DNA of 64,000 nucleotides from Prevotella sp. KH2C16 (GTDB lineage: Bacteria; Bacteroidota; Bacteroidia; Bacteroidales; Bacteroidaceae), in contig NZ_FOOW01000007.1 of the NCBI RefSeq assembly GCF_900113305.1, positions 1 through 64,000 of the forward strand, read 5' to 3'. The notes beneath the pieces are model-generated. The model worked only from the letters and a program-made list of their open reading frames with translations. It did no database searches and was not told where the DNA came from. This document shows positions 1-8,800 of this stretch, in pieces. A program made the translations under genes and the position numbers. Numbering within the stretch: the first letter of the stretch is position 1; each line of letters starts with the position of its first letter.

Positions 1-101
1 TAATTGCCCGAACCTTTCCGCGCGCGTCCGTCCCTCCGGCCCCCTCCGGGGCCCTTCCCGTGTTCTTCGTCCCTTGCCCGTGCCCGACGTGTCGCCCCAT
101 C

Positions 102-213
102 CGGGCGGCCGTGGCGGCGGGGTCCCGCCTCTTCCCATTCCGAACAGAGAAGCTAAGCCCGCCAGCGCCGATGGTACTGCAGTACGATGCGGGAGAGTAG
201 GCCGCCGCCCCCT
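102..213 (+). rRNA. rrf: 5S ribosomal RNA
   Basis: The stretch has the conserved 5S core: GGCGGGGTCCCGCCTCTTCCC near the 5' side, CCGAACAGAGAAGCTAAGC in the middle, and GATGGTACTGCA followed by GGGAGAGTAGG near the 3' side. The GGCGGCC near the start pairs with GGCCGCC near the end, closing the molecule. It is the last gene of an rRNA operon entering from the left; positions 1-100 are 23S-5S spacer. Exact ends are uncertain by a few bases. Confidence 0.93.
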
Positions 214-222
214 TTCCATACC

Positions 223-267
223 AGGAGTCCCCGTTCCCCCGCCGGTGAGGAACGGGGGCTCCTTTTT
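223..267 (+). terminator. rRNA operon terminator
   Basis: A GC-rich inverted repeat (AGGAGTCCCCGTTCC against GGAACGGGGGCTCCT, with one offset base) is followed directly by TTTTT. It lies about 10 bp after the 5S gene, as expected for a rho-independent terminator ending the rRNA transcript. Confidence 0.9.
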
Positions 268-286
268 CGTCCTTCCTTTATCCTCC

Positions 287-374
287 TATTCCTTTATTCT
301 TTTATTCCTTTATTCTCTTATTCTCTTATTCCTTTATTCTCTTATTCCTTTATTCTCTTATTCCTTTATTCTCC
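287..374 (+). repeat. 8-bp tandem repeat, 11 units
   Basis: Eleven consecutive 8-bp units of consensus TATTCYYT run without interruption (variants TATTCCTT, TATTCTCT, TATTCTTT and TATTCTCC). The tract is pure pyrimidine on the plus strand apart from one A per unit. It lies just after the rRNA terminator and before the next promoter. An open frame crosses it only because the 8-bp unit contains no stop in some frames; I do not consider it coding. Confidence 0.95.
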
Positions 375-506
375 TGCTCTCCTTTGCGTCGTGCCCGGCG
401 GGCGGGGACGGGAGTGGAGGTTTGCTTATATATAGTAATCATATAACTGTGTATGCCCTGTTTTTATATTTTTTACAATTTGGATAGATATAATAACAAC
501 TTTTCC

Positions 507-537
507 TTGTATAATTCATTGATATTTAGTATCTTTG
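507..537 (+). promoter_or_regulatory. Bacteroidetes-type promoter for the lysozyme-like gene
   Basis: TTG at 507-509 and TATCTTTG at 530-537 are separated by 20 bp, matching the -33/-7 promoter pattern of Bacteroidetes. It lies about 145 bp upstream of the gene at 681. The rest of 380-680 shows nothing else convincing. Confidence 0.7.
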
Positions 538-680
538 CAGAAGATAATGGTTGACTATTTCTTTTTACAGAAAAGTAGCCAAGTATTAACGGGACTGAGA
601 CAATGCGGACGATAATTCTCTATATCCCTTGTCGTGAACCTCGGTAATTGCTGAAGTTCGAGTTCCATAAAAAAACGCTT

Positions 681-1112
681 ATGAGGATATTTAAGGTATT
701 AGTATTAAGTCTTTTTTTTGTGTCAATTTCTTCGCTGTCTGCTTTGGCAGCAGGTAGTGAGGGTCATTCTGATGACTTTGACTGGAATCCGGTGATGGAT
801 GCTATCATTCAGGTGGAGAGTGGCGGTAACCAATCCGCTAAGAACGGGAATCAGGTAGGAGCTATGCAGATAACTCCGATAATGGTTGCAGAATGTAACT
901 CTATTCTTAAGGGCCGTGGTAATAAGAAGCGCTATAGGCTGTCGGATCGCCTGAGTATCAGGAAATCCAAGGAGATGTTTTTACTTGTTCAGTCTAAATA
1001 TAATCCTCGGAATAACATAGAGAAGGCAATCAGGTCATGGAATGGCGGGGTGAATTACAGTATTAAACATACACAACGCTATTTTGACAAGGTGATGGAG
1101 CTTATTCACTAA
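681..1112 (+). CDS. secreted lysozyme-like (SLT-type) protein
   Basis: This 143-residue protein looks like a small transglycosylase or lysozyme-fold enzyme acting on peptidoglycan. Residues 1-24 form a signal peptide ending in ALAAG. The segment IIQVESGGN (candidate catalytic Glu46), then QVGAMQITP and later AIRSWNGG, follow the usual order of motifs in SLT-type transglycosylases. I chose the ATG at 681, which begins the signal peptide; a TTG start at 648 would add an unlikely charged leader. It is monocistronic, with its own promoter at 507-537 and a terminator at 1121. Substrate and physiological role cannot be told from sequence. It is shorter than typical SLT proteins, so it consists of little more than the catalytic fold. 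Confidence 0.75.
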   Translation: MRIFKVLVLSLFFVSISSLSALAAGSEGHSDDFDWNPVMDAIIQVESGGNQSAKNGNQVGAMQITPIMVAECNSILKGRGNKKRYRLSDRLSIRKSKEMFLLVQSKYNPRNNIEKAIRSWNGGVNYSIKHTQRYFDKVMELIH

Positions 1113-1120
1113 AATAACAG

Positions 1121-1161
1121 GAGGGCTGGTTTGTATTTGCAGACCAGCCCTCTTTTGTTTT
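1121..1161 (+). terminator. rho-independent terminator
   Basis: GAGGGCTGGT (1121-1130) pairs perfectly with ACCAGCCCTC (1143-1152), followed by TTTTGTTTT. It ends the lysozyme-like gene. Confidence 0.92.
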
Positions 1162-1244
1162 CTTAATTTTTCTAAAAAAGTAATATCCTTGCCAACTTTT
1201 CTTGTATCTTTGTCATCAAATATATAATTAAAACTGTAAATATT

Positions 1245-1808
1245 ATGATTGTAGGAATTGTTCTTTTAGTAGTTGCCGTATTGGCAGTCCTTTGGGCAAT
1301 AGGGATTTATAACAATCTTGTCAGGTTGAGAAACAATCGTGAGAACGCGTTTGCGAACATTGATGTCCAGTTGAAGCAGCGCCACGACTTGATTCCCCAG
1401 TTGGTGGAAACCGTTAAGGGCTATGCCACTCATGAGAAAGAAGTTTTCGAGAAGGTAACTGCCGCGCGTACGGCTGCTATGGGCGCGAACACCATCGATG
1501 ACAAGATCGAGGCAGAGAATGCCCTGACGAGTGCGCTGCAAGGTCTGAAGGTATCGGTGGAAGCCTACCCAGAGCTTAAGGCCAACCAGAATTTTCTGCA
1601 GTTGCAGACCGAGTTGTCGGATATCGAGAACAAGCTTGCTGCCGTTCGTCGTTTCTTCAATTCTGCGACCAGAGAGCTCAATAATGCCGTTCAGACCTTC
1701 CCTTCAAACATTTTTGCCAATATGTTCGGGTTTAAGCGGGAACCGATGATAGAAGTTCCCGAGGAGCAGCGGGCAGAATACGACAAGGCACCGGAGGTAA
1801 AGTTCTGA
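1245..1808 (+). CDS. lemA: LemA family protein
   Basis: A 187-residue LemA-family protein: one N-terminal membrane anchor (residues 1-21) followed by the conserved YNNLVRLRNNRENAFANIDVQLKQRHDLIPQLVETVKGY block and a long helical region, as in other LemA proteins of about 185 residues. LemA proteins are membrane-anchored helical proteins whose molecular function is unclear; they often sit beside HtpX/M48 proteases. Here the M48 gene starts only 4 bp after the stop codon, so the two are surely co-transcribed. A -7 box TATCTTTG at 1205-1212 lies 33 bp upstream of the start. No oddities. Confidence 0.93.
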   Translation: MIVGIVLLVVAVLAVLWAIGIYNNLVRLRNNRENAFANIDVQLKQRHDLIPQLVETVKGYATHEKEVFEKVTAARTAAMGANTIDDKIEAENALTSALQGLKVSVEAYPELKANQNFLQLQTELSDIENKLAAVRRFFNSATRELNNAVQTFPSNIFANMFGFKREPMIEVPEEQRAEYDKAPEVKF

Positions 1809-1812
1809 TCGG

Positions 1813-2817
1813 ATGAGGTATGTCGGAATGCTGACCCAGATAAGGCGCAACAATATGATGAGCATATTGCTGCTCCTTATGTTTCCCGTTATCATACTGG
1901 GAATGGTATGGGTATTCCTTGCTCTTTTGAATTTTTTCGGGAATGGCAACTACGATGAGTATGGGAATGTGGTGCATCAGTTGGATATAGAGACCGTGAA
2001 CTATTATTTCCTGACATCCCTTCCGTGGGTCGTCGGGGGAGTGGCGGTCTGGTTCCTGATAGCTTATCTCATGAACACCAGGATGATTCAGCAGGCAACC
2101 GGTGCCTACTCCATAACCCGGAAGGAGAATCCCCGCATCTATAACATCGTGGAAAACCTCTGCATGACCTGCGGGATGGACATGCCGAAGATAAACATCG
2201 TGGACGACTCGCAGCTTAATGCCTATGCCAGCGGCATTAACAAGAATTCTTACACGGTAACGGTTACCACGGGGCTCATGGCCAAACTGGACGACAGAGA
2301 GCTGTCCGGTGTGATAGGCCATGAGCTCACGCACATCCGCAACCATGATACCCGCTTGCTCATTACGAGCATCATCTTCGTGGGAATCATCTCTACGGTC
2401 ATGAGTCTGGTGGTGCGCATGCTTTATAATTCATTCTATTATGGCGGTGGCAGAAGCCGCAGTAGTAACGGGAAGGATAGCGGGCTGTCTATAGTCGTGA
2501 TACTTTTCGTAGGGCTGATATGCAGTGCAATCGCCTATTTTTTCACGCTGATAACCCGGTTTGCCATATCCCGCAAGCGCGAGTATATGGCCGATGCAGG
2601 TGGGGCAGAGCTGTGCGGAGATCCGCTGGCACTCGCCTCGGCACTGAAGAAGATTTCCAAGGATCCGGGACTGGACAATGTGAAGCGGGCGGATGTGGCT
2701 CAGCTCTTCATCATCCAGCCCGATGAGATGGCCTCGGGCATACTCGAGTTCATGAACTCGCTGTTCAGCACTCATCCCGATACCGAGAAGCGAATCGCCA
2801 TATTGGAGCAGTTCTAA
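1813..2817 (+). CDS. M48 family zinc metalloprotease (HtpX-like)
   Basis: A 334-residue integral membrane protease of the M48 family. Transmembrane segments lie near residues 16-41 and 66-86, followed by the zinc motif HELTH at 170-174 (within GVIGHELTHIRNHD), further hydrophobic segments around 180-250, and EYMAD carrying the third zinc ligand Glu. M48/HtpX enzymes degrade misfolded membrane proteins. The gene overlaps the regulatory context of lemA, 4 bp away, forming a two-gene operon that ends at the hairpin at 2825-2856. The ATG at 1813 is used; an internal ATG-ATG pair at residues 15-16, just before the first membrane segment, is an alternative start. Confidence 0.93.
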   Translation: MRYVGMLTQIRRNNMMSILLLLMFPVIILGMVWVFLALLNFFGNGNYDEYGNVVHQLDIETVNYYFLTSLPWVVGGVAVWFLIAYLMNTRMIQQATGAYSITRKENPRIYNIVENLCMTCGMDMPKINIVDDSQLNAYASGINKNSYTVTVTTGLMAKLDDRELSGVIGHELTHIRNHDTRLLITSIIFVGIISTVMSLVVRMLYNSFYYGGGRSRSSNGKDSGLSIVVILFVGLICSAIAYFFTLITRFAISRKREYMADAGGAELCGDPLALASALKKISKDPGLDNVKRADVAQLFIIQPDEMASGILEFMNSLFSTHPDTEKRIAILEQF

Positions 2818-2824
2818 GATGGAA

Positions 2825-2857
2825 AAAGCGTAAGATTCCCTCGAATCTTACGCTTTC
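2825..2857. terminator. bidirectional terminator between the M48 gene and tRNA-fMet
   Basis: Perfect 13-bp stem: AAAGCGTAAGATT (2825-2837) with AATCTTACGCTTT (2844-2856), loop CCCTCG. The stem ends in A and T runs on both strands, so it can serve the M48 operon from the left and the tRNA gene from the right. Confidence 0.88.
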
Positions 2858-2861
2858 TTTG

Positions 2862-2934
2862 TTGCGGAGGCAGGACTCGAACATGCGACCTCCAGGTTAT
2901 GAGCCTGGCGAGCTACCAACTGCTCCACTCCGCG
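2862..2934 (-). tRNA. initiator tRNA-fMet (CAT)
   Basis: On the minus strand a full cloverleaf is present: acceptor CGCGGAG with CTCCGCA, D stem GAGC/GCTC, anticodon loop CTCATAA (anticodon CAT), T loop TTCGAGT, discriminator A. Base 1 is C and base 72 is A, an unpaired end that marks bacterial initiator tRNAs, and the D stem has the initiator A11-U24 pair. CCA is not encoded in full. Two details are unusual: the anticodon stem has A29-U41 in place of one of the three conserved GC pairs, and T52 faces C62 in the T stem. It is transcribed from the promoter at 2956-2986. Confidence 0.93.
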
Positions 2935-2955
2935 ATATTTCTTTGTTTACAGATG

Positions 2956-2986
2956 CAAAGGTAAGACTATTTTCCGAGATGTGCAA
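2956..2986 (-). promoter_or_regulatory. promoter of tRNA-fMet
   Basis: Read on the minus strand: TTG (2986-2984) and TACCTTTG (2963-2956) with a 20-bp spacer, about 22 bp upstream of the tRNA 5' end. This is a canonical Bacteroidetes promoter. Confidence 0.8.
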
Positions 2987-3034
2987 GTTTATGCGCCCCT
3001 ATTTTGTGAATAAATGTGAAAAAGGTGCCATCCC

Positions 3035-3065
3035 TTGCGTAGTTCGAATAAAAATGATACATTTG
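3035..3065 (+). promoter_or_regulatory. promoter of the TetR-fabG genes
   Basis: TTG at 3035-3037 and TACATTTG at 3058-3065, spacer 20 bp. A strong Shine-Dalgarno (AGGAGGA, 3099-3105), uncommon in this phylum, precedes the ATG at 3114. Confidence 0.75.
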
Positions 3066-3113
3066 CACATGATTGCAAGTGTGTGCAGTCCTTAAAGCAG
3101 GAGGATAAAGAGC

Positions 3114-3707
3114 ATGTCAATATCTAAGACGAGACAGACTCTGGTGGATGTCGCCAGACAGTTGTTTGCAAAAAACGGAGTGGCAAATACCACCATGAAC
3201 GACATTGCCGTGGCTTCTGGAAAGGGTCGCCGCACCCTTTATACCTATTTCAATCGTAAGGAAGACATTTACTATGCCGTGATAGAATCCGAGCTGGAGC
3301 GCTTGTCCGACCGGCTTGACGAGGTCGCGGCAAAGAAGATGCGCCCCCAGGACAAGATCATCGAGCTCATCTATACCCATCTGAGCATGATCCGTGAGAC
3401 AGTGGTGAGGAACGGAAATCTCCGCGCCGAGTTCTTCCGGAATATATGGATGGTGGAGAAGGTGAGGAAAAACTTTGACGAAGACGAGCTTGAGATCTTC
3501 CGCAAGGTGTATGCCGAGGGCAAGGAGGCAGGCGAGTTTGATATCGAGAACATTGAGCTCGTTGCCGACATTACGCACTATTGCATCAAGGGGCTTGAGG
3601 TTCCGTTTATCTATGGCCGTCTCGGCCATGGACTTGATGTGGAGTCGAGCAAGCCCCAGGTGGCCAAGGTCGTCTACGGCGCACTTGGAAAAAGCTTGAT
3701 AAAATAG
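3114..3707 (+). CDS. TetR/AcrR family transcriptional regulator
   Basis: A 197-residue regulator with an N-terminal TetR helix-turn-helix (about residues 9-55: ARQLFAKNGVANTTMNDIA then GRRTLYTYFNRKEDIYYAV) and a helical ligand/dimer domain. It stands 63 bp upstream of fabG in the same direction, and no promoter is evident in the gap, so a role in controlling fatty-acid synthesis genes is a reasonable inference, not shown. The start at 3114 is supported by the AGGAGGA site 8 bp upstream. Ligand and targets are unknown. Confidence 0.9.
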   Translation: MSISKTRQTLVDVARQLFAKNGVANTTMNDIAVASGKGRRTLYTYFNRKEDIYYAVIESELERLSDRLDEVAAKKMRPQDKIIELIYTHLSMIRETVVRNGNLRAEFFRNIWMVEKVRKNFDEDELEIFRKVYAEGKEAGEFDIENIELVADITHYCIKGLEVPFIYGRLGHGLDVESSKPQVAKVVYGALGKSLIK

Positions 3708-3770
3708 CCATTCCGGCTAAAATGAAAGTCAGGATGAAAATTAATTATAAATCTTTAATATTCAGAAATT

Positions 3771-4523
3771 ATGGGATTATTAGCAGGTAAGACGGCCCTG
3801 ATTACAGGTGCCGCTCGTGGTATTGGCAAGGCTATTGCCTTGAAGTTTGCAGCCGAAGGTGCCAACATCGCCTTCACCGACCTCTTCATCGACGAGGAGC
3901 ATGGCGGTCTGGCTACGGAGCGTGAGATTGCCGCCGTCGGCGTGAAGTGCAAGGGCTATGCCAGCAATGCGGCTGACTTCGCGCAGACCGAGGAGGTGGT
4001 GAAGGCCGTAAAGGAGGATTTCGGCTCCATCGATATCTTGGTGAACAACGCCGGAATCACGAAGGACGGCCTGATGCTTCGCATGACCGAGCAGCAGTGG
4101 GACGCAGTGATTGCGGTCAACCTGAAGAGCGCCTTCAACTTCATTCATGCCTGCGTGCCGGTGATGATGCGCCAGCGCGGCGGCTCGATTATCAACATGG
4201 CCAGCGTGGTAGGCGTTCACGGCAATGCCGGTCAGGCCAACTATGCAGCTTCCAAGGCCGGTCTGATAGCCCTCGCCAAGAGCATCGGACAGGAGATGGG
4301 GCCGAAGGGCATCCGTGCGAATGCCATTGCTCCGGGCTTCATTGATACCGCGATGACGCAGGCTTTGTCCGACGATATCCGCAAGGAGTGGATCAGCAAG
4401 ATTCCTCTTCGCCGTGGCGGTCAGGTGGAGGACATTGCCAATGTGGCCACTTTCCTGGCTTCCGACCTCTCGAGCTATGTGTCCGGACAGGTTATCCAGG
4501 TAGACGGCGGCATGAACATGTAA
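3771..4523 (+). CDS. fabG: 3-oxoacyl-[acyl-carrier-protein] reductase FabG
   Basis: A 250-residue short-chain dehydrogenase that reduces 3-oxoacyl-ACP with NADPH in fatty-acid elongation (cytoplasm). The cofactor motif TGAARGIG is at residues 12-19, NNAG at 92-95, catalytic Asn118, Ser145 (INMAS), Tyr158 and Lys162 (YAASK); the C-terminus VSGQVIQVDGGMNM is typical of FabG. Full length for the family. It follows the TetR gene and precedes the pseudouridine synthase gene by 44 bp. Another SDR activity cannot be excluded by sequence alone, but the match to FabG is close throughout. Confidence 0.93.
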   Translation: MGLLAGKTALITGAARGIGKAIALKFAAEGANIAFTDLFIDEEHGGLATEREIAAVGVKCKGYASNAADFAQTEEVVKAVKEDFGSIDILVNNAGITKDGLMLRMTEQQWDAVIAVNLKSAFNFIHACVPVMMRQRGGSIINMASVVGVHGNAGQANYAASKAGLIALAKSIGQEMGPKGIRANAIAPGFIDTAMTQALSDDIRKEWISKIPLRRGGQVEDIANVATFLASDLSSYVSGQVIQVDGGMNM

Positions 4524-4567
4524 GCCGGCGGGACAAAGATATAAGGATTATTGATGAGCAAAAAACG

Positions 4568-5251
4568 ATGGAAGTCGTTTACGAAGACAATCATATCATC
4601 GTTGTCAACAAGCAGAGTGGGGAGATCGTGCAGGGCGACAAGACCGGCGACCGCCCTCTCGCTGATGTCGTGAAGGCCTATATCAAGGAGCGGTATGCCA
4701 AGCCCGGGAGCGTGTTTCTCGGCGTGGTGCACCGTCTGGACCGCCCGGTGTTCGGGCTGGTGGTCTTCGCGCGCACCTCGAAAGCCCTTTCCCGCCTGAA
4801 CGACATGTTTCGTGAGGGCGAGGTACGCAAGACCTACTGGGCCATCGTGAAGGACGCCCCCGCCGAACCGACAGGACGGCTCGAGCACTGGCTGGTGAGA
4901 AACGAGAAGCAGAACAAGAGCTATGCCTACGACCACGAGGTGCCCCGCTCCAAGCGGGCAGTCCTCGAATATCGTGAGATAGCCCACACCGACCGTTACC
5001 ATCTGCTGGAAGTGCAGTTGCTTACGGGGCGCCACCATCAGATTCGCTGTCAGTTGGCGGCCATAGGCTGTCCGATAAAAGGCGACCTGAAGTATGGTGC
5101 CCGGCGCTCAAACCCCGACGGGAGCATCTCGCTCTTGGCGCGCACGATAGAGTTCGTGCACCCCGTTTCCAAGGAGAAAATCAGCCTCGAGGCTCCCTTG
5201 CCGGACGATACTCTCTGGCAGGCATTAGGCACGGCCATTGTTGACGGTTAG
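4568..5251 (+). CDS. RluA-family RNA pseudouridine synthase
   Basis: A 227-residue enzyme converting uridine to pseudouridine in rRNA or tRNA. The catalytic motif is VVHRLDRP (residues 53-60, Asp58); GLVVFARTSKAL follows as in RluA proteins, and LLTGRHHQIRCQL near residue 160 is the second family motif. The usual T-S-G after HRLDR is replaced by P-V-F-G. There is no S4 domain. The ATG at 4568 starts directly on the conserved domain; an open frame extends further upstream but overlaps fabG and does not look coding. Target position is unknown. Confidence 0.9.
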   Translation: MEVVYEDNHIIVVNKQSGEIVQGDKTGDRPLADVVKAYIKERYAKPGSVFLGVVHRLDRPVFGLVVFARTSKALSRLNDMFREGEVRKTYWAIVKDAPAEPTGRLEHWLVRNEKQNKSYAYDHEVPRSKRAVLEYREIAHTDRYHLLEVQLLTGRHHQIRCQLAAIGCPIKGDLKYGARRSNPDGSISLLARTIEFVHPVSKEKISLEAPLPDDTLWQALGTAIVDG

Positions 5252-5374
5252 CAAAATTTTAGAAAACTATACAAAAATTAAGTCATTCCGACGGCTTCTT
5301 CTACAATGGGAAACCGCCGGTTTTTTAGTTTCCGGGAGCTTGTTTTTCCTCGTTTTGGGAGTGTTAAGCCCCTC

Positions 5375-5480
5375 GGAAGTGGCAAACGGCGAGGCTTTTA
5401 ACGGCCTTTTACTTTGCTGGAAGCGGCAAACAGGCGAGTAAAAGGCCGCCATCTGCCGTGTAAAAGGCGGCATTCTGCCT
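5375..5480. repeat. intergenic cluster of 11-bp-phased direct and inverted repeats
   Basis: Within the 557-bp gap 5252-5808 the part 5375-5480 is made of short repeats. GGAAGYGGCAAAC occurs at 5375 and 5419 (44 bp apart). CTTTTA occurs at 5395 and 5406, and its complement TAAAAG at 5439 and 5461 (steps of 11, 33 and 22 bp). CGGCCTTTTACT (5402-5413) and AGTAAAAGGCCG (5437-5448) form a perfect 12-bp inverted repeat. A small hairpin AAACC-GCC-GGTTT followed by T's at 5311-5326 may end the upstream gene. In 5490-5808 I see no gene; a weak -7-like TTACTTTG lies at 5752-5759. Confidence 0.75.
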
Positions 5481-5808
5481 CTTCCGGAGAATGTTTTTGG
5501 AAGATTATTAGTAACGATCTTTGCTAACTTTATGGTTATCAGATGTTTATTAAAAGCACAGATTTCGGGTCGTTTTTACCTCCGGTAGGGCTCCGGAGAA
5601 AACTCTTCGCCGCATTTTGAAGTGTCCTTCTTGGTGGAAGTCGTGGTTTTAACCTATTTTACAGGTTGCTTTTCTGCCGATTCCAACCCTTATTTTAGGC
5701 TGTATTTACAAAAAAGCAGTCAAAAAGTTCATTATTTCGAAAAAAATGATTTACTTTGCATAAACCAGAGAGCCACTATGAAAACAAGTGGCACTCGCCG
5801 TTGAGCTT

Positions 5809-8800
5809 ATGAACAGAATTGCCAGGCGGGTGGGCATTATCCTTGCGATTCCTATCCTGCTGATACTCATATTGGTTGGTCTCTTTTACTTTCCGCCTTT
5901 CCAGAACTGGGCGGTGAGGCAGGTGGCGGCCTATGCCTCGGCGCAGACGGGCATGGAAATCAGCGTCGGGCATGTGAGTCTCGACTTCCCGCTCAATCTC
6001 GGCGTCGACGGCGTAAAGGTTCTCCAGCCCCGCGATTCCTCCTCCGGAGCGAAGGATACGATTGCCGATGTCCGCCATGTGGTTGCCGATGTCCGCCTGC
6101 TCCCCTTGCTGAAAGGTCAGGTGGAGATAGACGAGCTTACCTTTGAGGACATGAAGGTGAACACCGCCGGCCTCATCCATACTACCCGCATACGGGCAGC
6201 CGTGGGCCGGCTCTCCCTGAAATCGCACGGCATTGACCTCGGCGAGTCGTTCGTAAAGCTCGACGAAGCCAGCTTCAAGAATGCCCGAATCAGCGTGGAA
6301 CTGAGCGATACCGTGCCCGAGGATACCACTCCGAGCACCAATTTCTGGAAGATTCAGCTCGATTCCGTTCATTTCCACCAGACCGATTTCACCCTCCATA
6401 TGCCGGGAGACACCCTCTCCGTGCATGCCTACATGGGCAATACCACGGCCCGCGACGGCTTCCTCGACCTGCACAAGGGGCTGTACCGGGTCGGAAAGAT
6501 TGACTGGAGGAACGGCCGGCTCGACTACGACAACAACTTCAGCAAGCCTGTAGAAGGCATCGACTACAGCCATCTGGCCCTGAACGCCCTCACCCTGAAG
6601 GCCGACTCGTTCAGCTATTGCGACTCCAGGCTTGACATCAATATCCGCGAATGCTCGTTCCGGGAGAAGAGCGGCTTGAAAATCGATCGCCTCGAAGGGC
6701 GGTTCGCGCTGGATTCCACGAGTATCTCGCTGCCCGACCTGAAGCTCCGGACACCGGTCAGCACCCTTTCCGTGCGATACGATATGGCTCTCGACGCTTT
6801 CTCCGACAAGGCTCCGGGCACCCTCCGGGCCAGCGTCCATGGCCGCGTCGGCAAACAGGATATGGCGGTGTTCTTAGGCTCTTCGGCTAAGAAACTGATG
6901 CGCAGGTGGCCTTATTATCCGTTGCAAGTAGACGGAACGGTAAGCGGAAACATGAGGAAGATGCGCGTTTCCGACCTTCATATGGAGCTTCCGACAGCTT
7001 TCAGAATCACTTCCGATGGATTCATCGGGAATCTGGATGCCCCTGAACGACTGAAGGCCGACCTTGACATCGACGCACAGACATATAACATAGGCTTCCT
7101 CGTAGATGCCCTTTCGCCCGAATTAAAGCGGCAGGTACGCATTCCTCATGGCATCGGCGTGAAGGGACACTTCAATGTCGACGGACAGGAATATGCCGGA
7201 AACTTCACGGCCACCGAGGGAGGCGGAAGCCTGAAGGGCATGGCCCGGCTGGATGCCGCCCGCATGGCCTATACCGCCAGGTTGAATGCCGTCAGTCTCC
7301 CGCTCCAGCATTTCCTGCCCGGCAAGGGACTGTCGGCCTTCACGGGCTATGTGGAAGCCGATGGCGTGGGCACGGATATTCTGTCGCCGCGGACGCGCAT
7401 CAAGGCAAAGACCCGAATCCAGAAGTTCCGTTATCAGGGCTACAGCCTTGATCAGATGAATGCCGTAGCCACCGTCAGCGGCGGGAGAATCCATGCCGAT
7501 GTGGACAGCAAGAACAGTCTGCTGAAAGGACTCATCACCTTCGACGGGCTCACAAGCAGCAAGGCGATGCGGGGAACGCTGTCATGCGATCTCTCCAAGG
7601 CCGACCTCTTCCGTCTGGGGCTTACCCGCGACTCTGTCGTCGCGTCGCTCTGCGGGCATATAGACATCAATTCCGATTTTAAGCACTACTACAAGGTGCA
7701 GGGCTCGGTGAGCGATATCGCCATCCTGGAGAACGGCACCTATTATCGCCCGGATGATGTCGTGCTCGACATCCTGACCACCCGTGATACCACGCATGCT
7801 GCTGTCGACTGCGGCGATTTTCATCTGCGAGCCGATGCAAGAGGCGGATATGAGCACCTCCTGCGACAGACAGACAAGCTTGCGGGCGAGTTGCAGAAGC
7901 AGTTGAAGGGTAAGATTATCGACCAGGTGCGCATACGGGAGCGGCTCCCTGAGGCAAGGATATATCTGACCACGGGTCGCGACAACTTCTTCTGTGGGCT
8001 GATGCGCAGGCAGGGATACGACCTTGCCAGCCTGTTCGTCGACCTCGATTCTTCCCCGCAGACGGGATTGAACGGGAAAGTTTCGGCCGATTCGCTCATT
8101 GTTGACGGCATCCGGCTCGACACGGTGCGCCTCTCGCTGGTGTCAGACGCGCTTGGAATGGCCTATCATGCACAGGTGAAGAACGGAAAGCAGCATCCCG
8201 ACTATAGCTTCAATGCCTTTGTCGACGGAGCCGTCATCCAAAATGGTACCCGGATGCAAGCCCGCATTTATGATGCCAACGACAAGCTCGGGCTTGCCCT
8301 CGGAGTACAGGGAGAGATGGAGCGGAATGGCATCCGTTTCCACATGTATGGCGACAATCCGGTCCTGGGATATAAGACATTCGCCGTAAACGATAGCAAC
8401 TATGTCTTCCTGGGCGACGACCGTCGCGTTTCGGCCGACCTGAAGCTCAAGGCGGCCGACGGCATGGGCGTGCAGATCTATACCAATGACGAGAATGCCG
8501 AGGCGTTGCAGGATGTAACCATATCGCTCAATAAATTTGATTTGGAGAAGGTGCTCTCTATCATTCCCTATGCCCCGGACCTCTCAGGCGTGATGAATGG
8601 CGACTATCATCTGGTCATGACGAAGGATGAACTGTCGGTATCGTCTGACATGGACATTGCCAATCTGGTCTATGAACAATGTCCGATGGGTAATCTGGGG
8701 GCGGAATTCGTCTACATGCCGAGGCATGACGGCTCGCATTATGTGGATGGAATCCTGACCCATGACGGCAAAGAGGTAGCCAGTCTGACGGGTACCTACC

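Noticed and set aside
74..487. 137-codon open frame over 5S rRNA and the 8-bp repeat
   Set aside because: It begins in the rRNA gene and is mostly translation of a tandem repeat; not a protein gene.
5534..5590. Leader peptide upstream of tamB
   Set aside because: An 18-codon frame after a weak -7-like box; no amino-acid bias, attenuator or ribosome-binding site to support it.
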